Assembly: GCA_947479915.1 (NCBI GenBank)
Contig: CANKAU010000016.1
Location: 1 to 46,289, forward strand
DNA from: Chloroflexota bacterium
GTDB taxonomy: Bacteria; Chloroflexota; Dehalococcoidia; UBA2979
DNA length: 46,289 nt
Direction: 5' to 3'
In this document: positions 1-5,784 of the stretch, in pieces
Position numbering within the stretch: the stretch's first letter is position 1
Layout of the letters: every line of letters starts with the position of its first letter
The notes under the pieces: generated by a model
Told to the model about the DNA's origin: nothing
Databases searched by the model: none
Seen by the model: the letters and a program-made list of their open reading frames with translations, nothing else
Program-made: the position numbers and the translations under genes

Positions 1-216
1 ACTGCCGACAACGCTATCGCCCCGGCCGTTGTGCCATCGGGCTTTAGCGGCGTGGGAGGCTATCGCTGAACGCTCCGCTGCGGTCAACTTCGCAGCCCGC
101 ACAGGGCCGCCCCTGCGTCCTAAGGAGACCGCAGCGGTGTCTTTCTCGCGCGTGGACTGTTCCACGATGCGGGCGGCGATCTGGTTGACGTCGGGTCTCT
201 TTGAGCGCTCAGGCAC
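1..216 (-). CDS. small basic conserved protein, C-terminus beyond window
   Basis: An open frame of 72 codons runs from a GTG at 216 to the left edge without a stop. It begins MPERSKRPDVNQIAARIVEQ and continues with GRRGGPVRAAKLTAAERSAI and then a KARW motif. This resembles widespread short basic proteins with a GR-x-GG...KLT...ER...AAxARW signature, sometimes annotated as histone-like or nucleic-acid binding; their function is not established. The gene is divergent from the toxin-antitoxin pair and shares its upstream region. No strong ribosome site precedes the GTG; a TAGCAT (226-231, minus strand) would suit a very short leader. The C-terminus is truncated by the window. Confidence 0.6.
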   Translation of the reverse strand, partial: MPERSKRPDVNQIAARIVEQSTREKDTAAVSLGRRGGPVRAAKLTAAERSAIASHAAKARWHNGRGDSVVGS

Positions 217-226
217 GCTTGGCTCA

Positions 227-235
227 TGCTATCCT
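227..235 (+). promoter_or_regulatory. candidate extended -10 of toxin-antitoxin operon
   Basis: TGCTATCCT matches an extended -10 (TGnTATnnT) and would start transcription near 242, just before the GAACAC inverted repeat. No convincing -35 lies at 17 bp. The same bases read on the other strand give a TAGCAT -10 for the divergent gene, so the two promoters may overlap. Confidence 0.3.
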
Positions 236-246
236 TCTGGTGCTAT

Positions 247-274
247 CAGAACACGTTTCGAACACTGTGTTCTG
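247..274. promoter_or_regulatory. GAACAC operator-like inverted repeat
   Basis: CAGAACAC at 247-254 and GTGTTCTG at 267-274 are perfect inverted arms. A further GAACAC lies at 260-265, exactly 11 bp (one helical turn) after the first, and a fourth at 330-335 inside the antitoxin gene. The site sits between the divergent small gene and the antitoxin GTG, just downstream of a candidate -10. That is where antitoxins usually autorepress, so an operator for the TumE-linked antitoxin is inferred. Confidence 0.5.
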
Positions 275-297
275 AGACCCAGCCGAGGAGCCCGCCC

Positions 298-558
298 GTG
301 GTTGCCGAACTTAAGCCCGTGCGAACAGAGAACACTTCTGTTTACCTCGCCGCGCTTGAACGGCAGATCGACGCTTTCGAGTGCCGGTACGAGACCAGCA
401 CGATCCGCATGGCCGAGATGGTCGATAGCGGGCAGCGCGCTGAGACGGCGGAGATCTCCACGTGGATGCACCTAGCCAATCTCAAGGCGCTGCTGGTAGC
501 GGGAAGCACTCCTGGCTCGACCTTGAGCAATACCGGCGAATCCACGAAACGGCGCTAG
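298..558 (+). CDS. antitoxin of TumE-type toxin-antitoxin pair
   Basis: An 86-residue protein starting at GTG 298, preceded by GAGGAG about 7 bases upstream. The upstream in-frame ATG at 226 lies before the operator and has no ribosome site. The core (LERQIDAFECRYETSTIRMA, then STWMHLANLKALL) matches the small antitoxin-like proteins encoded directly before TumE-family toxins: a helix with a YE-x-S motif, an acidic/Met stretch, then W-x-x-L. No DNA-binding domain is obvious. The C-terminal 30 residues are low complexity and overlap the next gene in another frame, so the gene may have been extended by loss of an earlier stop. Autoregulation through the GAACAC repeats is inferred. Confidence 0.6.
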   Translation: MVAELKPVRTENTSVYLAALERQIDAFECRYETSTIRMAEMVDSGQRAETAEISTWMHLANLKALLVAGSTPGSTLSNTGESTKRR

Positions 559-947
559 AGCGTCACCCGTTCGTCATCCACGACGGAACCACATTCACGC
601 GCCTCACCAAGGATGACCAAACGGTGGTCTATGTCGTCGAGGGCGATATCACCTGCGAGGGTGGCATCGTCGTGCGCGTGTCCAAGACTCTGGAGTCTCA
701 GGGCGGCACCGACCGTGTGCGCACAGTTCACTACAACTACAACGCCCACATGCCGGGTGGCGGGAACATTCTTCGATACGACAATTCTCATCTCGGCAGC
801 CCCGACGAGTACCACCGGCATCGGTACGACACGGGCACGTGGGAGCAGATCGGCCCGACCGAGATTATCGATCGTGACGCGTTCCCCACGCTGATTGAGA
901 TGGTCAGCGAAGTTGAAGACCTCGTTCGCGCGGCCGGGCTCGTCTAG
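462..947 (+). CDS. TumE-family toxin (DUF6516-like)
   Basis: 161 residues as read from ATG 462. The body from about residue 25 has the TumE/DUF6516 pattern: an N-terminal helix, beta strands with an acidic EGDIT segment, then NILRYDN and DEYHRHRYD near residues 103-125, and a C-terminal helix. Family members are RNase-like toxins neutralised by the protein encoded immediately upstream. The ATG lies 97 bases inside the antitoxin gene in a different frame and gives a poorly conserved leader (MDAPSQSQGAAGSG). The family normally starts near YRRIHETALE, but no in-frame ATG/GTG/TTG occurs there, so the true start is uncertain and may rely on translational coupling. Confidence 0.7.
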   Translation: MDAPSQSQGAAGSGKHSWLDLEQYRRIHETALERHPFVIHDGTTFTRLTKDDQTVVYVVEGDITCEGGIVVRVSKTLESQGGTDRVRTVHYNYNAHMPGGGNILRYDNSHLGSPDEYHRHRYDTGTWEQIGPTEIIDRDAFPTLIEMVSEVEDLVRAAGLV

Positions 948-1006
948 TCAAACTGACCCCTACCGAACGGTCGGAATGGCACCGCGACGCTGCTGCAGAG
1001 TCCGAC

Positions 1007-1162
1007 ATGTCGGCGCTTGACTACCAACTCCGCGTTTGGCAGCGACTTGAGCGTGAGGCTCTAGCGGAAGCTGGGCTTGAGTTGCTCGCCGAGGACTCCC
1101 CCGCGGAGGCTGCGGGCGCTAGGGCGGTTGAGATCCGCGAGTGCTCAACTAGCCTCGATTGA
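1007..1162 (+). CDS. possible small protein, unknown
   Basis: A 51-codon frame reading MSALDYQLRVWQRLEREALA and ending at TGA 1160-1162. The frame is open further upstream (no stop back to 917), and residues before the ATG (LTPTERSEWHRDAA) are also charged and amphipathic, so the real start could be a CTG near 953. The composition (Leu/Glu/Arg helix) is protein-like but no family is recognised. It follows the TumE gene by about 60 bases and could be a third gene of that module. The ribosome site is weak. Confidence 0.3.
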   Translation: MSALDYQLRVWQRLEREALAEAGLELLAEDSPAEAAGARAVEIRECSTSLD

Positions 1163-1207
1163 CCTCCCCCGCGGCGACGGAACGTGGGCTGCCGGCGTCG
1201 GTTGGCT

Positions 1208-1224
1208 CTAGGACGGCGTCCTAG
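1208..1224. repeat. 17-bp perfect palindrome
   Basis: CTAGGACG-G-CGTCCTAG, two 8-base arms around one base. It lies in a non-coding stretch (1163-1381) between the toxin-antitoxin module and a convergent lipoprotein gene. CTAG is generally rare in bacterial DNA, and here both arms carry it. It looks like a dimeric protein binding site, with no gene start nearby to regulate. I see nothing else in 1163-1381. Confidence 0.45.
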
Positions 1225-1381
1225 GGCCACGCCTGCGCGATCTCTGGTTGGCGGCGGACCTTCAGCCCGGCGTGAGCGCGGACGTGTATGGGCGCTGCGA
1301 GGTCGACGAGCCTGCCTCGCCGCGGAGGGCGAAACGATGCGCACGCTTCGAGGTCCTCGGCAGCGATGCCGGGCCTCGTGC

Positions 1382-1729
1382 CTACGGGCGGCGCTCTGTC
1401 ACACAGACCCCGGGGCGCCGCTTTCCGGTAAGGGCCAACTTCAGGCATTCGGAGTCGTCGTAGATATCGATTGTCACGAGCCGACCATCCTCGCACCAGG
1501 ACACCGAGGAAGCGGTGTTGGGGGTAGATAGGTGGACATCGACGAGCTCCAGATTCGCCGCCTTGACAGGCAATCTGCCCGCGCACTCCTCGAAGAGAAT
1601 CTGTCGACGCGAAGACGGTGGGGGCACTGACGGCCGCTCAAGACTAGGGCTGCGAGCCGCGGTCGTCTGCGCGGCGGTGCACCCTACGAGAAGCAACGCA
1701 CCAAGGGCGATCACAAAGAATGCCCTCAC
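1382..1729 (-). CDS. small lipoprotein, unknown function
   Basis: 115 residues from GTG 1729, chosen because GAGGGAG lies a few bases upstream and the protein then begins with a clean lipoprotein signal peptide: VRAFFVIALGALLLVGC, with lipobox LVGC and Cys17. The mature part has a short Ser/Pro-rich linker, then a domain with four cysteines (EECAG, SWCED, SECLK, GVCVT) likely forming disulfides outside the cell. No family is recognised. It lies in the putative mobile region; its upstream region holds palindromes rather than a recognisable operon. Confidence 0.5.
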   Translation of the reverse strand: MRAFFVIALGALLLVGCTAAQTTAARSPSLERPSVPPPSSRRQILFEECAGRLPVKAANLELVDVHLSTPNTASSVSWCEDGRLVTIDIYDDSECLKLALTGKRRPGVCVTERRP

Positions 1730-1944
1730 CGCTCCCTCGGAAGATCGGCTCACTGCACTGGTACCTCTCAGAATCGGATCACGAAGCGCGCGCCGATGTG
1801 GCGCATCCTTCACGGCGCAGTGAGCCTAGCAGGGCCAAGGCGCGCCGCGCGCCGCTGGTCATTGGGGGCGGCTTCCTGTCATGTCCCGGTTCTAGGGCAA
1901 GGCTTCGCGTCCGGTGAGAGATGTTGAGATCGGTACGATTCGAT

Positions 1945-1988
1945 AGCCCGATGAGCCCGAAGTACCGGGTACTTACGGGTGACTTACG
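1945..1988. repeat. cluster of short direct and inverted repeats
   Basis: Three overlapping elements in the gene-free stretch 1730-2315. AGCCCGA occurs at 1945-1951 and again at 1954-1960. AAGTACC-G-GGTACTT (1960-1974) is a perfect 15-bp palindrome. ACTTACG at 1971-1977 is repeated at 1982-1988, an 11-bp helical period. Clusters of direct repeats next to a tRNA-like 3' end resemble arm-type integrase or excisionase sites, but no integrase gene is in the window, so that role is inference. Confidence 0.4.
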
Positions 1989-2009
1989 CGGCGCACGGCG
2001 GCGCATTTC

Positions 2010-2102
2010 CGGGGACTCGGACGCATCCGCGGCCCACCGCTCAGATTCAAGCGGACGACCGCGGATGCTCCTAGTGCAGTTCAAATCTGCGCACCCCGAC
2101 CA
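2010..2102 (+). other. tRNA-like 3' end with hairpin; att remnant or tRNA-like RNA
   Basis: Bases 2075-2091 form a canonical T-arm: 5-bp stem TGCAG/CTGCG around the loop TTCAAAT. CACCCCG (2092-2098), discriminator A2099 and CCA (2100-2102) follow, exactly the layout of a tRNA 3' end; C1-G72 type ends with A73 are typical of tRNA-Pro. The 5' side is not a cloverleaf. CGGGG (2010-2014) can pair with CCCCG (2094-2098), but positions 6 and 7 of the acceptor mismatch. Between them lies a single long hairpin, GCATCCGCGG/CCGCGGATGC (2023-2032/2059-2068) with inner stem CCGCT/AGCGG (2037-2041/2050-2054). Either this is the displaced tRNA fragment left by an integrated element on its left, or a tRNA-like RNA. 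Confidence 0.5.
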
Positions 2103-2292
2103 CACACTTCACTTCCAGATTGCATCCGACCGCTCCCGAAGTGAGTCGGCACGTACGGCGCTCCGACGCTTCGGAGATCGCGCGTCCAATCGTCTGATCG
2201 ATGCCCTTTCTGGCACCTTCGCTCATCGCCAGTGCTTCCAATGGCCGCCGCGAAGAAACGCGCAGCGCGATTGGGTGATCGGCACGCGGGGG

Positions 2293-2314
2293 TTCCGTAC
2301 TGTAGCGTACGGAA
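2293..2314. promoter_or_regulatory. inverted repeat before BTAD-S24 gene
   Basis: TTCCGTAC (2293-2300) and GTACGGAA (2307-2314) are perfect 8-base arms around a 6-base spacer, ending one base before the ATG at 2316. The site covers the position of any ribosome site or leaderless promoter, so a bound dimer would block expression. Autoregulation by the adjacent LexA-like regulator is inferred. Confidence 0.45.
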
Positions 2315-2315
2315 G

Positions 2316-2385
2316 ATGACCCCCCCACCCGACGGCTTCGAGCTGACGGTCCTCGGCACATTCCGGCTGACCGCCGGGGGGGCAG
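2316..2385 (+). other. N-terminal part of BTAD regulator, out of frame
   Basis: From ATG 2316 the frame reads MTPPPDGFELTVLGTFRLTA, then meets TGA at about 2400. FELTVLGTFRLTAGG is the typical first beta-hairpin of SARP/BTAD regulators, and the rest of that winged-helix domain continues in the +1 frame from 2386. Removing one G from the run 2376-2382 (seven Gs) would join them as ...TAGGQVMALNEREQ..., giving about 347 residues. Sequencing error, a real mutation, or slippage on the G run are all possible. Confidence 0.6.
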
Positions 2386-3360
2386 GTGATGGCGCTCAAT
2401 GAGCGGGAGCAGCGCGTGATCGCGCTGCTGGCCGTGCGGGATCGAACGCTGGGCCGACTGGCCCTGGCCGGGATCCTGTGGCCCGACTCATCTGACGCCA
2501 ATGCGCTCAGCAGTCTGCGCTCCGCGCTCTCCCGCCTCCCGCCCCGCCTGCGCGAGCAGATGATGGTGACGCCGCGCGACCTGACGCTGTCACCCGATGT
2601 GAGTGTGGATCTCCGACGGGCGCGCGAGCTGGCGCAGCGACTGCTGATCCCGACGTCGGCCCTTCCCGAGGCGAACGACACTGTGCCCGCCGTGGTGCTG
2701 CTTTCGTCAGACCTGTTGCCGGACTGGTACGAGAGCTGGGCCGTCGACGGAGGACGCCAGTGGCATGCCCTGCGGGTCCGTGCACTGGAATCGTGGTCGG
2801 TGAGGCTGTTTGCCCTCGGACGGTTCGGTGAGGCCGTCGAGGCGGCGATTGCCACGATCGCGGCCGAGCCGCTGAACGAACGCGCCTACGCTTCACTGAT
2901 CCGCGCGCACCTGGCACAGGGCGACCGGCCGGCTGCGCTGAAGGTGCTCGCCGAATACCGGCGTGTTGCTGTGACGGAAGGTGATGCGGAACCACCGGCC
3001 GCGCTGGAGTCCCTGTTCACGTCGATCGAGCCGGACGCACCCGGACGCCCCGTTGAGTCGGTGCTCCGCCGCGCGCGCACCGCGGTCGCCGGTGAGGAGA
3101 CGGAGGCGTTCGAGGTGATCGCCTCGGGCATCAGCATGGAGCCGTCCATTCGGCACGGTGATGCGCTGATGGTGAGTCCGAACGTCGCGCTGGAGGCCGG
3201 CCGCATCGTCGTCGCCGTCCACAGCGGCACCTGGATCGTGAAACGCCTCGCGCTTCGGGGTGGTGAGCTGGTCTTGCGTAGCGACAACGTGGACGAAGAG
3301 GTTCCCCTCACAGAGGTCGAGGTACAGGGCGTGGTGGTGCAGCTGCACCGGAACGTCTAG
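2386..3360 (+). CDS. BTAD transcriptional regulator fused to LexA/S24-like domain
   Basis: 324 residues as read from GTG 2386. Residues 1-80 are the rest of a winged-helix domain (NEREQRVIALLAV, LAGILWPDS). Residues 108-215 are a bacterial transcriptional activator domain (DLLPDWYESW, LFALGRFGEAVEAA, EPLNERAYASLIRAHLAQGD). Residues 242-324 are an S24/LexA-like fold with nucleophile Ser250 in SGISMEPSIRHGD and candidate general base Lys286 in WIVKRL. An Ala-Gly pair (235-236) precedes it, but only about 14 residues from the Ser, against roughly 35 in LexA, so self-cleavage is uncertain. BTAD proteins normally carry ATPase or TPR modules; the S24 partner is unusual. No operon partner; the kinase follows after about 150 bases. 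The upstream palindrome may be its own operator. Confidence 0.75.
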   Translation: MMALNEREQRVIALLAVRDRTLGRLALAGILWPDSSDANALSSLRSALSRLPPRLREQMMVTPRDLTLSPDVSVDLRRARELAQRLLIPTSALPEANDTVPAVVLLSSDLLPDWYESWAVDGGRQWHALRVRALESWSVRLFALGRFGEAVEAAIATIAAEPLNERAYASLIRAHLAQGDRPAALKVLAEYRRVAVTEGDAEPPAALESLFTSIEPDAPGRPVESVLRRARTAVAGEETEAFEVIASGISMEPSIRHGDALMVSPNVALEAGRIVVAVHSGTWIVKRLALRGGELVLRSDNVDEEVPLTEVEVQGVVVQLHRNV

Positions 3361-3514
3361 CCCCCCCGCACGGCCTCGTCGACGGGGCAGAATTGCGAAG
3401 GCTCCACGGGCAGAAGGACTCCCATCTCAGGTTCGTGACAGAAAAACACGGGGAAATCACGCCCGAGTCACGCGGCGATGTGATCCTTTTGTCACGCAAG
3501 ACAGGGAGCCTGAT

Positions 3515-4312
3515 GTGGCATCCACCGATCGAGACGTCCTTCCCCCGAAGCAGATGACCGAGCTCGTGGCTGTATTGCAGGGCGCAGCGCCGACCGACCG
3601 CCAGGCATTCCTGACGGGGCTCTCCCACGACCTTCGCCAGATGCTGACCGTCATCGGCGGCACGGCCCAGCTGGCGGAGCGCAGACTCGCTGCGTCCGGC
3701 ACGGCGGGCACCGGCGTGTCCGATGCGCTGACGATCATCCGAGACGCGGCGAAGCGCATGACCCAACAGCTCACCGAGCTGGAAGACTTCGCGATGGTGG
3801 ACGCCGAGCGTTCGCCGGCGCTCGATCGCTGCCCGGTTGACCTGGTCGCGATGGCGCGGGCCGCCGCCGCTCGGCACGCCCCGATCTCGGACTGCCATCG
3901 GTTCTCGGTCGTTGTCGATGGCGGCGAGGACGTGCCGCTCGTCGGGAAGTGGGATGCCCGAAGACTGGAACGCGTGCTCGACAACCTGGTCGACAACGCG
4001 CGGAAGTTCAGCCCCACCGGGGGAAACATCACGATCACGGTGGGCCGCGAGGCGGCCCGAGCGGTGGACGGGAACGCTGGCGAGGTGGCTGTGCTGCAGG
4101 TAGCCGATGAGGGCATCGGCATTCCGAAGGAAGACCTGCCTCACGTCTTCGACTGGTTCCACCGGGCCGAACACTCAGCCGCCGCGATTCCTGGAACGGG
4201 AGTCGGGCTTGCCGTGGTGCGCGAGATCATCGAGCGGCACGGCGGGACGGTCGAGGCGACGAGTGCGCTCGGCGGCGGTTCGACGTTCGCGGTTCGCCTC
4301 CCGCTTTCCTGA
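3515..4312 (+). CDS. soluble sensor histidine kinase
   Basis: 265 residues from GTG 3515, with AGGGAG 7 bases upstream; the open frame extends further but the earlier part is not kinase-like. The H-box is LSHDLRQMLTVIGG with phospho-acceptor His38. The N-box LDNLVDNARKFSP, G1 DEGIGIP, F-box VFDWFHRAE and G2 GTGVGLAVV of the HATPase_c domain follow in order. No membrane segments, PAS or GAF domain are present, so the input signal is unknown and may come from a partner. No response regulator is adjacent; the nearest regulator is the BTAD-S24 protein upstream in the same direction. Confidence 0.9.
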   Translation: MASTDRDVLPPKQMTELVAVLQGAAPTDRQAFLTGLSHDLRQMLTVIGGTAQLAERRLAASGTAGTGVSDALTIIRDAAKRMTQQLTELEDFAMVDAERSPALDRCPVDLVAMARAAAARHAPISDCHRFSVVVDGGEDVPLVGKWDARRLERVLDNLVDNARKFSPTGGNITITVGREAARAVDGNAGEVAVLQVADEGIGIPKEDLPHVFDWFHRAEHSAAAIPGTGVGLAVVREIIERHGGTVEATSALGGGSTFAVRLPLS

Positions 4313-4322
4313 GCTTGGCTGC

Positions 4323-4598
4323 CTACAGGCGGAGCCCCGGGTTGTCCGAGGCGTCCCCGTGGACGCGACCGAAGGCGAAGTACGCCAGCGGGCCGACGAA
4401 GTTCACGAAGAGCACCGGCAGCCACGCCCACTTCGGCCCGCCGCGCACCTGTGAGGACGGTCGCCGCACCAGGTCCACGATCGCGCTGATCAGCAGCACG
4501 ATCTGCACCGACGCCGCGATACCGATGCCTCGTCTGATGCTCTGAGGCAGTTCCGCCCATCGCGTCTGTCGTCCGAACCGCATGCCGTTGATGTTCAT
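4323..4598 (-). CDS. PLDc_N-type small membrane protein
   Basis: 91 residues from ATG 4598. Two membrane helices (IAASVQIVLLISAIVDLV and LPVLFVNFVGPLAYFAFGR) are joined by a GGPKWAW turn. This is the pattern of the PLDc_N domain, the membrane part of cardiolipin-synthase-like proteins, here without any phospholipase domain. Stand-alone copies are common and of unknown role. GAGGGGG lies 12 bases before the ATG. It converges on the histidine kinase with a 10-base gap. Confidence 0.7.
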   Translation of the reverse strand: MNINGMRFGRQTRWAELPQSIRRGIGIAASVQIVLLISAIVDLVRRPSSQVRGGPKWAWLPVLFVNFVGPLAYFAFGRVHGDASDNPGLRL

Positions 4599-4666
4599 GT
4601 GCAGGTCGCACCCCCTCGGGCAAATGGTAGGTCGCGCTACGATGCGGCTCCGATCAGGAGACGCCC

Positions 4667-5182
4667 ATGACGGCAGAGAGTTCCTCGCAACCCGCCGGTC
4701 CGTTCCTCTACTTCGGGTACGGATCGAACCTCGATCTCGCGCAGTTGCGATCGCATTGCCCGAGCGCGCAGTTCGTGAGCATCGCGCGGCTGGCCGACTA
4801 TCGCTTCGCATTCACGATCGAGTCGAAGAACACCTGGCTCGGCGGCGTCGGCGACATGCAGCCCGCCCCCGGCGACGAGGTCTGGGGCGCGCTGTACGTG
4901 ATCGCAGCCGAGGACTCGCGCAGCCTTGATGACCACATGGGCCTGTTCCGCGATCCGCCCGCGTACCGCCGCACGGAGGTCGAGGTGACCACCCCGGCCG
5001 GCGATGACGTGCGGTGCCGCTCGTACACCGTCGCCACGCCGAATCTCGATGGCCATCTGCCGTCGCCAGCCTATCGAGATGTGGTGGTGCAAGGCGCGCG
5101 TGCGGCCGGCCTGCCCGCCTCCTACATCGCGAGGCTCGAGGCGATCCCGGACAACGGGCGTCTTGGTGGCGGCGCGCACTAG
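4667..5182 (+). CDS. gamma-glutamylcyclotransferase-like protein
   Basis: 171 residues, ATG with AGGAG upstream. YFGYGSNL (residues 15-22) is the substrate-binding loop of the GGCT/AIG2 fold, followed by the WGALYVI strand and the PPAYRRTEVEV segment. Family enzymes release 5-oxoproline from gamma-glutamyl compounds using a Glu in a D-x-x-E-G motif. Here the aligned motif is DDHMG (residues 88-92), so Met91 replaces the catalytic Glu. The protein may be inactive, bind a ligand, or use another residue. It is divergent from the PLDc_N gene. Confidence 0.8.
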   Translation: MTAESSSQPAGPFLYFGYGSNLDLAQLRSHCPSAQFVSIARLADYRFAFTIESKNTWLGGVGDMQPAPGDEVWGALYVIAAEDSRSLDDHMGLFRDPPAYRRTEVEVTTPAGDDVRCRSYTVATPNLDGHLPSPAYRDVVVQGARAAGLPASYIARLEAIPDNGRLGGGAH

Positions 5183-5310
5183 GCCGGGCCCGCTCGCGGC
5201 CCGTACCGCACGCACGCTGCAACGGCTGCGGCCCTTCCGGTAGCGCCTCGGGCAGGGCCTCCGGCGTAGCGTCTCACTCGCGACGATCGGCGAGCGAGGA
5301 GGCCACGCAG

Positions 5311-5784
5311 ATGGAAGGTACCGAGACGAATCAGAACCGCCTGATGTACGCGCGGCTGGTCGGGATGGCGGCGCTCTCGTTCATCGCGATGTACTTCCTG
5401 ATGTACGCGATGGTGAACACGGTGGGTGACGTCTTCAACAACGTGAACCAGGTGTACATGGCGGCACTGATGGCCCCGCCCATGGTGCTCATTGAGCTTG
5501 TGCTGATGCGACCGATGTACCGCCAATCGCAATGGAATCTCGCGGTCGTGATCATCAGCGCGCTGGTGATGGTCATTGCGTTTCTCGGGATCCGCCTGCA
5601 GATCGGTGTAGGCGACACGCAGCTCGTGCGCTCGATGATCCCGCACCACTCCGGCGCGCTCCTGATGTGCCGCGAGGCGGCGCTGGAGGATCCTCAGCTG
5701 CGCGAGCTGTGCACGAAGATCATCGCCAACCAGCAGTCCGAGATCGACGAGATGAACGCGATCCTCTCGCGCCTCGCCCGCTAG
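5311..5784 (+). CDS. DUF305-domain membrane protein
   Basis: 157 residues from ATG 5311 with GAGGAGG upstream. Three hydrophobic helices (about residues 15-35, 45-65, 75-95) precede a C-terminal four-helix DUF305 segment: SMIPHHSGALLMCREA then KIIANQQSEIDEM. The HH, Met and Cys residues are often seen in DUF305 proteins linked to metal handling, which is family association only. The stop overlaps the stop of the convergent methyltransferase gene by 4 bases. Confidence 0.8.
   Translation: MEGTETNQNRLMYARLVGMAALSFIAMYFLMYAMVNTVGDVFNNVNQVYMAALMAPPMVLIELVLMRPMYRQSQWNLAVVIISALVMVIAFLGIRLQIGVGDTQLVRSMIPHHSGALLMCREAALEDPQLRELCTKIIANQQSEIDEMNAILSRLAR

Noticed and set aside
2010-2102. Complete tRNA gene (Pro or Sec)
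   Set aside because: Only the T-arm and 3' acceptor fit. Acceptor positions 6-7 mismatch, no D-arm is present and the hairpin loop is 8 bases, so it was not called a functional tRNA.
1921-2319. 132-codon plus-strand frame and overlapping minus-strand frames
   Set aside because: No family resemblance, Arg/Ser-rich shadow composition, and it overlaps the structured tRNA-like segment.
3434-3496. CGTGACA/TGTCACG inverted repeat before the histidine kinase
   Set aside because: Only 7-base arms nearly 50 bases apart; too weak to call an operator.
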